DNA of 64,000 bases from Luteolibacter sp. Y139 (lineage in GTDB: Bacteria > Verrucomicrobiota > Verrucomicrobiia > Verrucomicrobiales > Akkermansiaceae): contig NZ_JBBUKT010000001.1 of assembly GCF_038066715.1 (NCBI RefSeq), forward strand, positions 434,001 to 498,000. Reading direction: 5' to 3'. How positions within the stretch are numbered: position 1 is the first letter of the stretch; each line of letters begins with the position of its first letter. The notes under the pieces are model-generated. The model saw nothing but the letters and a program-made list of their open reading frames with translations. It was not told where the DNA came from and did no database searches. Position numbers and translations under genes: made by a program. Below, in pieces: positions 43,765-52,092 of this stretch.

Positions 43765-44577
43765 ATGTCTGAACAGCCGTCAGCCTTTGCCGGTGCCCGC
43801 GGGGCCATCATGGCCGCATGCGCCGAAATGGAGCGCCTGCTCATTGGGCTGAATGACACCCACGGCCGCGTCGGCGACGAGATCCACCTCACCCGCAAGG
43901 CCGGCAAAAAGCTCCGTGGCGCACTCGTCATGGCTGGCGAGCCGAAGCCCTGCATCCGCTGGATCGCCGTGATCGGCCGCATGCTCGGCGGCACTCGCGA
44001 TGCCGCCGTCCGGGTGAAAACCTGGCAATCCCTCGGCATCAGCCCCATCCCCGCTGGCTCGGCCGAGGCCGCCGCGGCCGCCCTGCTGGAGTTGGAAGCC
44101 CACGCCTCCACCCGCCGCCCTCCACAGGCAGTCATCGATTGGTCGCTGGCAGCGCTCGCGCAGGTGCGAAAGCGGATCGAGACCCAGTCCGACGAGGAAC
44201 TCTCCAAAGCCGCCGAATCCGGCGCGGACAAGCTGGAAAAACAGCTCCGCAAGCGCCTCAAGCGCGCCCTCCAGCGCGTCAGCAACGAGGACTTCCACGA
44301 CTGCCGCAAGGCCGCCAAGGCATGGCTCGGAGGCATGGCCCTCACCGCTCCCGGGGTGGAATTGCCCGGCAAAAAGGAAGCCGAAGACCTCGCCAGCAGC
44401 CTCGGCGACGAAAATGACCTCGAAGTCCTCGCCGCGTGGCTGGAATCCCGCGGCTTCACCCCCAGCATCTGCCCCGCGGCTTGGAAGCTCCTGCGCAAGC
44501 GTCAGGAGAAGATCCGGCGGAAGTCGATCTCTCTCATCCGCAAGGAACTGCTCCCGGCGCTCAAGCACGCCGACTGA
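43765..44577 (+). CDS. CHAD-domain protein
   Basis: 270 residues, soluble and helical. CHAD signatures: IHLTRKAGKKLRGALVM near the N-terminus and DFHDCRKAAKAWLGGM in the second half, with many Lys/Arg/His on helices, as in polyphosphate-binding CHAD proteins. No CYTH/ppk neighbour is visible. CHAD proteins associate with polyphosphate granules. Function here inferred from the family only. Confidence 0.85.
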   Translation: MSEQPSAFAGARGAIMAACAEMERLLIGLNDTHGRVGDEIHLTRKAGKKLRGALVMAGEPKPCIRWIAVIGRMLGGTRDAAVRVKTWQSLGISPIPAGSAEAAAAALLELEAHASTRRPPQAVIDWSLAALAQVRKRIETQSDEELSKAAESGADKLEKQLRKRLKRALQRVSNEDFHDCRKAAKAWLGGMALTAPGVELPGKKEAEDLASSLGDENDLEVLAAWLESRGFTPSICPAAWKLLRKRQEKIRRKSISLIRKELLPALKHAD

Positions 44578-44595
44578 GCTCGGGATTCCCCGTAG

Positions 44596-44616
44596 CGGAA
44601 GGGCTGCGCCCTTCCG
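44596..44616. repeat. Palindromic repeat-like hairpin with CGTAG lead
   Basis: Perfect 9-base arms CGGAAGGGC / GCCCTTCCG around TGC, preceded by CGTAG as in the REP-like copies at 13698 and 35822. It lies between convergent genes. Likely a palindromic repeat and possibly a bidirectional terminator, although no T-run follows. Confidence 0.5.
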
Positions 44617-44704
44617 GCGGGGCCGGGCCACGAACCAAATCGCCGCTTGGCTTTCCAGTTCGGCCTGTCCCCGGCCGGAATGACGCAGTCACTCGCTGGC
44701 AACC

Positions 44705-45955
44705 CTACTTCGCCGCCGTAGCCGCCAGCGCGTCCACCCGCTGCTTGTAAGCCGCGCCGAAGCGATCGCCGGAACACAGATAGGCCCACGCATTGCGCCG
44801 GTTCTCATCCCCATCCCTGGACATGGCCAGCCACTCCCGCTCCTTCGCCGGGCGGATGACCTCACTCCGCCCCACGATCACCCGCACCGATTTCTCCGGC
44901 TTCGGGCTCACTTCCATCGGCAGGATCGCCTCCGTCTTGGCATTCGGCAGCACCCAGAACACGCGCAGGCCATCTTGGGCGAAGTAGCTGCTCCACCACG
45001 TCTCCACCATTGCCCTCGCCTCGCTCTGCAGCAGCCCCGTCGCGGTCAAGCCTGCGACCATCTCGCGATACACCGGCTCCACCATGCCCACGGTGAAATC
45101 CGGCGTCGCTTCCGAGAATCCGGAAGTCGGGATCTCCGCCGCTGCATCCGCGCGCAGCCCGTCCTTCATCACCTTCCAACGCGTGGTGCCACCGGTCTTT
45201 TCAAAGACAAAGGCGAACGGAATGTCACCGCCCGTCCGGTTCAGCAGGTGGATCGTATCATCATTGCTCACCGTCGTGGTCAGCCCGGGATCGAAGGCCC
45301 CGACCCCCCGGTAGAAAAGGAAGCCCTCGGTTTCCCCCTTGGCAGTGCGGATCACATTCGCCTCCGGAATCCTCGGGCGCATCCACTGGAATGACTCTGT
45401 CGGCTTGAAAAGGATCGCCTCCCGCGACTCCGCCGGCGAAAGCACCCGGCCCTGCCATTCGATCGAGCCCTTCCACGGCTTGGAAAAGTCCAGGTTCCAG
45501 TCGGCCATCGGCCGCGGCTTCTCCGGATCCACGGGTTTCGGGGGCACCGGCAGGGTTTCCCCGCCCGTGCGGTCGGGGTACCACTGGCTGATCGTCCCGC
45601 CGTTGAAGCCCACCTTCACCGAGACGTCGAAGGCCTCCTCGGAGTGGAAATAGATGACCGGCGTCTCCATTTTCACGGTGACACCCCGGACCGGGCGGTT
45701 GAGGCCCTTCATCCGGACGAAGATCGGCGTGTCTCCATGACGACGGGTCACCTCCTCGATGCCGCGCGGGATATTCCCGTTCTCCAGTCCCAGATGGGAG
45801 TAGCTGAACATCGGCAGCGACGCTTCCTCCCTTTCAAGGCCAGCGAGTAGCACGCCATCCGAACCGGCGACGGTGGTGAAGGTGCCCCACTCGTGGAGCG
45901 TGTAGGCCGACGCCGCGGAGGCGCTCAGCAACAGCAAGGCGGAGATTGTTTTCAT
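44705..45955 (-). CDS. Large exported protein with LHEWGTF motif, unknown function
   Basis: 416 residues with a Sec signal peptide (MKTISALLLLSASAASA). The mature start YTLHEWGTFTTVAGSDG is a motif I associate with exported proteins of Planctomycetes, Verrucomicrobia and myxobacteria whose role is unknown. The body is beta-rich, with KMETPVIYFHSEE, VSVKVGFNGGTISQWYPD and a C-terminal helical part (MVETWWSSYFAQDGLRVFWVLPN). No catalytic signature recognised. Confidence 0.7.
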   Translation of the reverse strand: MKTISALLLLSASAASAYTLHEWGTFTTVAGSDGVLLAGLEREEASLPMFSYSHLGLENGNIPRGIEEVTRRHGDTPIFVRMKGLNRPVRGVTVKMETPVIYFHSEEAFDVSVKVGFNGGTISQWYPDRTGGETLPVPPKPVDPEKPRPMADWNLDFSKPWKGSIEWQGRVLSPAESREAILFKPTESFQWMRPRIPEANVIRTAKGETEGFLFYRGVGAFDPGLTTTVSNDDTIHLLNRTGGDIPFAFVFEKTGGTTRWKVMKDGLRADAAAEIPTSGFSEATPDFTVGMVEPVYREMVAGLTATGLLQSEARAMVETWWSSYFAQDGLRVFWVLPNAKTEAILPMEVSPKPEKSVRVIVGRSEVIRPAKEREWLAMSRDGDENRRNAWAYLCSGDRFGAAYKQRVDALAATAAK

Positions 45956-46112
45956 AACACGTAACCATCAGCACGCCCGGCGACGGCAAACAAGCCCGCT
46001 CCGGCCGCTTTACGCCGAATTTACCGGGCGGGAAGGTCACTCCGGCCCGGAGAAAAGAATTTCCACTGCCCGCCGCGGGCTGATACCCATCGGCATCGTT
46101 CGCAAGGAAACC

Positions 46113-46712
46113 ATGAAACGCACGCTCCGCTCCCTCATCGCCCTTTCCCTCGCTTTCGGCGGGATTTCCGCCGCGCAGCAGAGCGCCCGCCTCAAGATCG
46201 CCACCGTGGACATGTCCGCCCTGTTCATGGCCTACGGCCCCACCAAGGAAGCCAAGGCCAAGTTCGATGAGGAACAGAAGGGCGTCATCAAGCAGGTCGA
46301 CGAACGCAAGGCCGCCCGCGACGACGCGAAGAAGGAGTTGGATACCTTGGAAAAGCAACTCGGCGACCCATCCATCGCAGACGCCAAGAAGCAGGCCCTC
46401 TACGCCGAGCGCCAAGCCAAGCAGCAGCAGGTGGAAGCCCTGCAACGCGAGGGCGAGGAATTCCTCCAGCGCAAGCAGCGCGCCATGAGCGAGCAAATGC
46501 AGCTCCGCATGAAGGACATTCTCGAAAAGATCCGCGCCCAAGTCCAGAAGCACGCCGAAGCCGAGGGCTACGACTACGTCCTCGATAAGACCGGTGCCAG
46601 CACCTCCCAGGTGCCCGTCCTCCTCTACACGAAGGACGCCACCGACATCACCGACGCGCTTCTCAAGGCTCTCGGCGCAGACGCACCCGCTCCTGCCAAG
46701 GACGGCAAGTAA
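46113..46712 (+). CDS. OmpH/Skp-family periplasmic chaperone
   Basis: 199 residues. Signal peptide MKRTLRSLIALSLAFGGISAA, then IATVDMSALFMAYG (Skp start) and a long coiled coil (~55-150) rich in Lys/Glu/Gln, returning to VQKHAEAEGYDYVLDKTG, the usual C-terminal strand. Skp/OmpH chaperones hold unfolded outer-membrane proteins. The bamA and lpxD genes often next to skp are absent here. Confidence 0.85.
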   Translation: MKRTLRSLIALSLAFGGISAAQQSARLKIATVDMSALFMAYGPTKEAKAKFDEEQKGVIKQVDERKAARDDAKKELDTLEKQLGDPSIADAKKQALYAERQAKQQQVEALQREGEEFLQRKQRAMSEQMQLRMKDILEKIRAQVQKHAEAEGYDYVLDKTGASTSQVPVLLYTKDATDITDALLKALGADAPAPAKDGK

Positions 46713-46740
46713 GTAGCAGACGGGGGTCTCACCCCTCGGC

Positions 46741-46773
46741 CGTCATGCCCATGCCATTCAGCTGGGCATGACG
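46741..46773. terminator. Long inverted repeat between convergent genes
   Basis: Perfect 11-base arms CGTCATGCCCA / TGGGCATGACG with an 11-base loop, 28 bases after ompH and 14 before the convergent xylulokinase end. A role as a two-way terminator is plausible although there is no T-run; it could also be a repeat element. Confidence 0.5.
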
Positions 46774-46787
46774 AGGGATGCCAGCGA

Positions 46788-48317
46788 TCAAAGCATCGCA
46801 CGGTAATCCGCCAGCGCCCGATCATAGACCGCGTCCAGCGAGGCATCCGGCTCCAGCCGTGAACCCGCGGCCGGCTTGCAGAAATCGGCCTGCAATTTCG
46901 CGAGGTCGTGGCCACACGCATGCGCCGCCCGCAGGGCAGCACCGAGGCCCGCACCATTCGCAATCGCGAAGCGCTCGACCGGCGCCTGGAAAACATTCGC
47001 GATCAGCTGCGCGATGCCATTGCTCTGCGACGCCCCGCCGGTAAGCCGGATCAGGGACGCCTCCTCACCGATCCACTGGCTGTGCAGCTTCATGTTGAGG
47101 AACTGGCCTTCCAGCAGCGCACGGACCTGCACCGGTGCCGGATCTTCCGCGGGGAAATTGCGGACCGGCCCATCAAAGTCACGGCGCGGGGTGATCTCCG
47201 GGCCGAAGAATGGCAGCATCCGCTTGCCCTCGTTGCCCGCAGGCGTCTTCGCCAGGCCCTCTTGATCGAAGGCCGCCCAATCGAGTCCCAGCTGGTCGCG
47301 CAGCGCCTCACGGGCCAGCGAGCCATTGCGGAAACAGATCAGCGACATGAAGCCACCCGCCGGATTGCCAAAGACGTGACCGAAACCCTGCGGATCGGTC
47401 ACCGCCTTCTCCATCGCCGCGAAGAAAGTATCCGAAGTGCCAAGCGAAATGACGATCGTGCCCGGCGCGGTCGCGCCCATGCCGACCAGCGAGGACGGAT
47501 TGTCACCCGTGGAAAGCACCACCTGACAGCTACTAGACAGACCGTACTTGTGGACGAAGTAGCCCGACACCGGCCCGGCAATCGATGCCGAGGCGGCAGC
47601 CGCCGGCAGCTTCGCCCGCAGCCCCGGAGCCGTCGCATCCAACAGCGCATCATCCCAATCCAGCGTCTGCAGGTTGAGCAGGTTCATGCCCGCCCCGTCG
47701 CCGTGGTCGATCGCGATCGATTTGCCTGCCATCACCGAGCCGACAAACGAGCTGACCAGATGGATGACCGTCGTCTTATGATAAGCCGCCGGGTCCAGCT
47801 TGAAGAAGCGCCGGATCTGCGGCCCCGTGAAACGCTCGATCGCGATGGAACCGGAAATCCGGCATACCTCCGCATTCCCACCCACCGCCCCGGCAATCTC
47901 CGCGCACTCGGCACCCGTGGACGTGTCCATCCAGATCGGCGCCGTCGCCCGGGTCAGCGCCGGTGCAACTTGGCTCTCCAGCGATTCCGAGGCACTCAAG
48001 GCGGCAAGCCGCGCCTCCAGCGTGGCGTCGAAATAGACCGAGCCATGCTGCTGCCCGGAGCACGCCACGGCCGTGATTTGCGAAAGATCGAACCCATCCG
48101 CGAGCTTCTCGAACACCAGATCGAGCGCCTCCATCCACATCCGCGGGTCGGCATGCACCTCGCCCCCCTTGCCCCCCGGAATGAAGCCGCTGGGCGAGTT
48201 GTAGGTGGGCAAAGCCGCTCCGAAATTGACCGAGACTTCACGGACGATTTCGCCACGCGCGGGATCGATGACGAGGGCGGAAAGCGATTGGGTCGAGGAA
48301 TCGAGACCGAGGAACAT
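46788..48317 (-). CDS. xylB: Xylulokinase-like FGGY carbohydrate kinase
   Basis: 509 residues from ATG 48317 (MFLGLDSSTQSLSALVID). FGGY fold: GLDSSTQS phosphate loop, AVACSGQQHGSVYFD (substrate-binding QQH), PIWMDTST, SGDNPSSLVGMGA, GTIVISLGTSDTFF and RLTGGASQSNGIAQLIANVFQAPV (adenine loop). The QQHGS pattern and length favour xylulokinase over glycerol or gluconate kinases. It is alone, without xylose isomerase. Confidence 0.84.
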   Translation of the reverse strand: MFLGLDSSTQSLSALVIDPARGEIVREVSVNFGAALPTYNSPSGFIPGGKGGEVHADPRMWMEALDLVFEKLADGFDLSQITAVACSGQQHGSVYFDATLEARLAALSASESLESQVAPALTRATAPIWMDTSTGAECAEIAGAVGGNAEVCRISGSIAIERFTGPQIRRFFKLDPAAYHKTTVIHLVSSFVGSVMAGKSIAIDHGDGAGMNLLNLQTLDWDDALLDATAPGLRAKLPAAAASASIAGPVSGYFVHKYGLSSSCQVVLSTGDNPSSLVGMGATAPGTIVISLGTSDTFFAAMEKAVTDPQGFGHVFGNPAGGFMSLICFRNGSLAREALRDQLGLDWAAFDQEGLAKTPAGNEGKRMLPFFGPEITPRRDFDGPVRNFPAEDPAPVQVRALLEGQFLNMKLHSQWIGEEASLIRLTGGASQSNGIAQLIANVFQAPVERFAIANGAGLGAALRAAHACGHDLAKLQADFCKPAAGSRLEPDASLDAVYDRALADYRAML

Positions 48318-48436
48318 GGGACGAATTAACCGTTTCACCTCCACCACTGGCCAGCCCGAATCTCGGCATCACCGCCGTGATGGATTGTCGTGGATTGGCA
48401 CTTGGCAGGCTCCTTTCCCGCTCCCACCCTCCGCGC

Positions 48437-48685
48437 ATGGAGTCCCACGAATGGCGCGAACGCACCGAAGAAGGCCTGCGCTTTTGGCGCGCGTCCCGCC
48501 ATGCCAACCGCTGGTCTTTCCAGACCACCCTCAAGACCGACCCCGACTGGCAACCGATCGACCCCGTGCCAAAGGAAGTCTGGGCAGAACTCCGCGACGT
48601 CCTCTGGCGCAAGTATCAGCGCAAGCGCTGCCCATGGGAATGGGTCGAGCAGATCGATAAGATCCTCGCTGAGGACGAATCCTGA
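48437..48685 (+). CDS. Small hypothetical protein
   Basis: 82 residues from ATG 48437 (MESHEWRERTEEGLRF); an in-frame ATG at 48377 would overlap the likely promoter of xylB. The chain is charged and Trp-rich (seven to eight Trp), no signal or TM. Possibly a small alpha/beta protein; no family recognised. Head-to-head with xylB. Confidence 0.5.
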   Translation: MESHEWRERTEEGLRFWRASRHANRWSFQTTLKTDPDWQPIDPVPKEVWAELRDVLWRKYQRKRCPWEWVEQIDKILAEDES

Positions 48686-48717
48686 CTGCATCTCCGGCCC
48701 CCGCTTCCGAGCTCACC

Positions 48718-49221
48718 ATGAGCTTCACCTACCAGCCGGTTTTCCGGGACTACCTGACCCTCAGCCGGCACGTGCTCTGGGCGCAACTGAAGCTCGCCAT
48801 CATCCTCGGCGGAGTGGTGACACTGGGCGCCCTGATCCAGCCGTTTGCCGCTTGGTATCTGGTGAAACAGAGCAATCCTGAGGCACACATTGAGATCGGA
48901 CTGATGAATGTCGCGATCCCCCTCCTCGCCCTTCTCTTCGCAGTCTCGATCCACGCCTCCATCAAGAAGCGCTGGAACAAGCTCGAAGCCCTGCGAGCCA
49001 CTGTGGAATACGAGTTCGAAGACTTGGGCCTTAATGTCCGCTCAGGCCTCAACCGGAGCTTCATCGAGTGGAAGCAGTTCGCCCACACCGAGGTAACCAA
49101 GCACCACATCCTCCTGAAGACCGTTCCGGGTGCCTACTTCTACTTCCCAAAATTCGTCGTTCCAAATCTCGAGGAACTCCTGCGCTTCCTAGCCGGCAAG
49201 ATTCCGGTGAAAGGAGCCTGA
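48718..49221 (+). CDS. YcxB-like membrane protein
   Basis: 167 residues: an N-terminal extended segment, two TM helices (~22-44 and ~62-79) and a C-terminal beta domain (YEFEDLGLNVRSGLNRSFIEWKQF, then HHILLKTVPGAYFYFPKF) matching the YcxB-like fold. Family function is unknown. Lies 32 bases after the preceding small gene. Confidence 0.78.
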   Translation: MSFTYQPVFRDYLTLSRHVLWAQLKLAIILGGVVTLGALIQPFAAWYLVKQSNPEAHIEIGLMNVAIPLLALLFAVSIHASIKKRWNKLEALRATVEYEFEDLGLNVRSGLNRSFIEWKQFAHTEVTKHHILLKTVPGAYFYFPKFVVPNLEELLRFLAGKIPVKGA

Positions 49222-49284
49222 GTTTCACGGGATTACCAACGAACGCGGGCTCGACTGAGCGCGCGAGACGGGTAGATTGCCTGC

Positions 49285-49479
49285 ATGAGCCATCCGGTGA
49301 AATTCATTACTGATGAGCACGGGGCACGCACCGGAGTCGTGATGGAAATCGCCGATTACGAGAACCTTCTCGAGGACCTCCACGATCTGGCCGCTATCGC
49401 CGATCGCCGGAGCGAGCCAACTATCCCGCACGAAGAGTTTCTCCAACAACTCCGCGCCGATGGCCTCTTATCGGATTGA
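49285..49479 (+). CDS. Type II antitoxin (RelB/Phd-like)
   Basis: 64 residues. The N-terminal strand (VKFITDEHGARTGVVMEIADYENLLEDLHDLAAI) and short C-terminal segment (PHEEFLQQLRADGLL) fit the antitoxins that partner RelE/ParE proteins. It overlaps the toxin gene by 20 bases, as expected for such a module. The N-terminal DNA-binding region of full Phd antitoxins seems shortened. Confidence 0.72.
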   Translation: MSHPVKFITDEHGARTGVVMEIADYENLLEDLHDLAAIADRRSEPTIPHEEFLQQLRADGLLSD

Positions 49480-49723
49480 GTGGCGAAAATCGACGGCGAA
49501 GGATCTGCGAAAACTTCCACCTGAAGTCGTCGGGCGCATCGTACGGGCAGTCGAATCGTTAAGCGACGAACCGCGACCCGCCGGATGCAAAAAGCTAAGC
49601 GGCAGCGATTTCGCCTATCGTCTCCGGGTGGGCGACTATCGTGTGGTCTACGAAGTTTTCGATGAGGTGATCCTCGTGGAAATCGTTCGCGTGGGTCACC
49701 GGAAGGATATTTACCGGGACTAG
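49460..49723 (+). CDS. Type II toxin of the RelE/ParE superfamily
   Basis: 87 residues: YRIEWRKSTAKDLRKLPPEV, then ESLSDEPRPAGCKKLSG, YRLRVGDYRVVYEVFDEVILVEIVRVGHRKDIYR. The last segment is the classic RelE/ParE core (RxGxYRVxY...V...HRxxxYR). RelE enzymes cut mRNA on the ribosome; ParE inhibits gyrase. Sequence alone favours a RelE-type ribonuclease. Confidence 0.85.
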   Translation: MASYRIEWRKSTAKDLRKLPPEVVGRIVRAVESLSDEPRPAGCKKLSGSDFAYRLRVGDYRVVYEVFDEVILVEIVRVGHRKDIYRD

Positions 49724-49728
49724 TTCCC

Positions 49729-50550
49729 TCACCATCCCGCCTTCCCCGACTCAAACCCCCGCTCATAACAAAGCGGCGCCCTCCCCTGGCTAAGCATCCC
49801 AGGCACCGGAGTCGTCGTATCGATCTCAATCAGCCGCTTGCCCTTCATCCGCGCCAACTCCGTGCGATGCCGGTGCAGCTCATTGCAGACCGTCTGATGC
49901 GAAGCCCCGATCGCCGTCGCGATCGTCTCCCAGGAAACCGCCGGCCCGCTATTCTCCTCATGGCGAATCCGATGGATCACAATCGTATCGATCTCCGGAT
50001 CATCCAGCCAGTGCTCGAATGGCACCTCACAAGCCACCCCGCCATCAAGGTAACGCTTGTCCCCCACCCGCTGGATCCCGATCAGGCAAGGCACCGCGCA
50101 ACTCGCCACAATCAGCTCCGCCAGCGGACCACTCCTCAGGATCTCCGTCCGATGCAGATCCGCGTCCGTCACCGCGATATCCATCACCGGTGACACCAGC
50201 GTGGAAAGATCCACCCCATCGAGAATGCCACGCAGCTTCTTCACCGCATGCTTCCCCGACAGCAACCCGGAAGACCAGAAGGACGTGCAAACCCCCGGCA
50301 AACGCAGGAAAGCCATCCAGTCGAAAAACGACCACCGCAGCCCCGAATCCAGCACCGCCGCCTTCAAATCCTCCCCGCGAATCCCCGCCGCATGTAGCGA
50401 GCCGGCCAAAGCCCCCGCCGAGGCCCCCGAAATCCGCGCCGGATGCAAACCCGCCTCCGCCAGCCCATTCAAAAACCCCGCATGCGCATAGTAGCCCAGG
50501 AATGAGGATCCGAGGGCGACAGCGAGACCGGGCGTGACAGGGTGCTCCAT
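49729..50550 (-). CDS. Patatin-like phospholipase
   Basis: 273 residues from ATG 50550. The nucleophile elbow ISGASAGALAGSLHAAGI (GxSxG) and the second catalytic Asp in LDGGVACEVPFEHW are clear; the oxyanion segment is atypical (GSSFLGYYAHAGFLNGL instead of GGGxRG). Patatins hydrolyse acyl groups of phospholipids. Ends 6 bases from the convergent toxin gene. Confidence 0.84.
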   Translation of the reverse strand: MEHPVTPGLAVALGSSFLGYYAHAGFLNGLAEAGLHPARISGASAGALAGSLHAAGIRGEDLKAAVLDSGLRWSFFDWMAFLRLPGVCTSFWSSGLLSGKHAVKKLRGILDGVDLSTLVSPVMDIAVTDADLHRTEILRSGPLAELIVASCAVPCLIGIQRVGDKRYLDGGVACEVPFEHWLDDPEIDTIVIHRIRHEENSGPAVSWETIATAIGASHQTVCNELHRHRTELARMKGKRLIEIDTTTPVPGMLSQGRAPLCYERGFESGKAGW

Positions 50551-50637
50551 GGGCGGCGCGCGGAACGTAGGCATCCCCGCCGCCGTGGCGAGTTTTCAGT
50601 TTCCAGCGGGCACGCGGCAGGCGATGGTCCCGCCGCG

Positions 50638-51003
50638 ATGTCGGCCACGGCGGTGAATTTCAAGATCGGGAACGAGAAGCTGGTCCGTGTCATGGACGCG
50701 GCCTCCGCCCACCTGCGCGGTCTTCTCGAAAAGCAGGGCCGCCCCGAAGGCGGGCTCCGCATCGCCGTCATCGGCGGCGGCTGCAGCGGCCTGCAGTATA
50801 AGATGGACCTCGTCGATGGCCCCCGCGACCGCGACATCATGGTCCCCAGCAACGGTGTGAACGTCGTCATCGACCCCAAGAGCGCCCTCTTCGTCAGCGG
50901 CAGCGAGCTCGATTGGTCGGACGATCTCCAGCAGGGCGGCTTCAAGGTCAGCAACCCGAACGCCGTCGTCACCTGCTCCTGCGGCGAAAGTTTCGCAGCC
51001 TGA
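50638..51003 (+). CDS. A-type iron-sulfur carrier (IscA/ErpA family)
   Basis: 121 residues from ATG 50638. The three conserved cysteines are Cys49 (GGGCSGLQYKMDLVD) and the pair in TCSCGESFAA at the C-terminus. IscA/ErpA proteins bind and deliver [Fe-S] clusters. It overlaps the J-domain gene by one base (TGATG), forming a minimal Fe-S assembly operon. Confidence 0.9.
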   Translation: MSATAVNFKIGNEKLVRVMDAASAHLRGLLEKQGRPEGGLRIAVIGGGCSGLQYKMDLVDGPRDRDIMVPSNGVNVVIDPKSALFVSGSELDWSDDLQQGGFKVSNPNAVVTCSCGESFAA

Positions 51004-51536
51004 TGGACCCGTTCACAACCCTCGGCCTGGAGCCAAAACTGGCGATCTCCGAGGAGGAACTACGCGCCGCCTTCCGCGAAGCCGGAAAACGCGACCACCC
51101 CGACGCCGGCGGCACCGGCGAGGATTTCGCCAAGGTCCAGGAAGCCTTCGCCCAGCTCTCCCGCCCGTCCAAACGCCTCCGCGCCTGGCTGGCCGCGAAA
51201 AACCTCACCGGCGACGAACGCGGCGCCATCTCCCCCGGCCTCGTCGATCTCTTCGGAAAAGTCGGCACCGTCCTCCAGCAGGCCGACGCCGTCACCAAGC
51301 GCCGCGAGTCCGCCCTCAGCGCCCTCGCCAAGGCCATGCTGGAGCCCGCCGTCCAGCAAACCCGCGAGGCTTTGGAAGCCGCCTTGGACGACGTCGCCGC
51401 CTCCACCGCCGCCGAAGAAGCCCAGTTCCCCGCCATCGAGTCCGGCGCCGGCGACCCCTGGCGCACCGCCCGCGACCTCGCCTTCCTCGAAAAATGGCAA
51501 GCCGAGCTCAAATCCCGCTTCGCCGCCCTCTGGTAA
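51003..51536 (+). CDS. HscB-like J-domain protein
   Basis: 177 residues. J-domain at the N-terminus (MDPFTTLGLEPKLAISEEELRAAFREAGKRDHPDAGGTGEDF) with HPD at 32-34, followed by a helical C-terminal part as in HscB, which feeds IscU-type scaffolds to the Hsp70 HscA. Helix pattern and link to an IscA-type gene support a Fe-S role, but the HscB C-terminal motifs are weak, so a general DnaJ-like function is possible. Confidence 0.72.
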   Translation: MDPFTTLGLEPKLAISEEELRAAFREAGKRDHPDAGGTGEDFAKVQEAFAQLSRPSKRLRAWLAAKNLTGDERGAISPGLVDLFGKVGTVLQQADAVTKRRESALSALAKAMLEPAVQQTREALEAALDDVAASTAAEEAQFPAIESGAGDPWRTARDLAFLEKWQAELKSRFAALW

Positions 51537-51616
51537 CTTCTCCCAAAGAATTTGCCTTGACGCTCCGGGTTACCCGGCCATTCTCCCCGCCCCGCGTAAG
51601 CAACCCCTTTCCTACC

Positions 51617-51880
51617 ATGGCCCGAGTCTGCAGCATCCGAGGAAGCCGAGTCCGTTCCGGCGGCAAAATCAACCGTTCCGGTCTCGCCAAGAAAAAGGGC
51701 GGTATCGGCCGTCACGTCACCAAGGTCGTCAAGCGCCAGGTCGCTCCGAACCTTCAAACCAAGCGCATCTGGGTGCCCGAGCTGAATCGCTTCGTGCGCC
51801 TCACCCTGAGCGCCAAGGCCATCAAGACCATCAACAAGAATGGTGCCTACGTGACCCTGAAGGACGCAGGTCTCGTCTGA
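51617..51880 (+). CDS. rpmB: 50S ribosomal protein L28
   Basis: 87 residues from ATG 51617 (MARVCSIRGSRVRSGGKINRSG). The chain is basic with VKRQVAPNLQTKRIWVPELNRFVRL and VTLKDAGLV at the end, as in L28. The leader contains a -35-like TTGACG at 51557 and an inverted repeat CCGGGTTACCCGG at 51565-51577, possibly for autoregulation. A strong terminator follows. Confidence 0.9.
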   Translation: MARVCSIRGSRVRSGGKINRSGLAKKKGGIGRHVTKVVKRQVAPNLQTKRIWVPELNRFVRLTLSAKAIKTINKNGAYVTLKDAGLV

Positions 51881-51906
51881 GATCAGGCTCCCAAATCATT
51901 TTTGCC

Positions 51907-51936
51907 AAAAGGCCCGGAGGAAACTCCGGGCCTTTT
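51907..51936 (+). terminator. Intrinsic terminator after rpmB
   Basis: 13-base stem AAAAGGCCCGGAG / CTCCGGGCCTTTT with a GAAA tetraloop, followed by GCTTTT, 26 bases after the rpmB stop. Confidence 0.88.
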
Positions 51937-52092
51937 GCTTTTGCGGCCAGAGACGAGCCTCCCGACCTCGACCACCGTGCAAGACGCATAATATCACTTT
52001 TCTTCAGGAGCCGGTGAGACGTTCGGCGAGGGATGTCGATGAAGAGGGAGAATGGCAAACTCCTCCTGCTAACCCCCTCACCCTCCCCAGAA

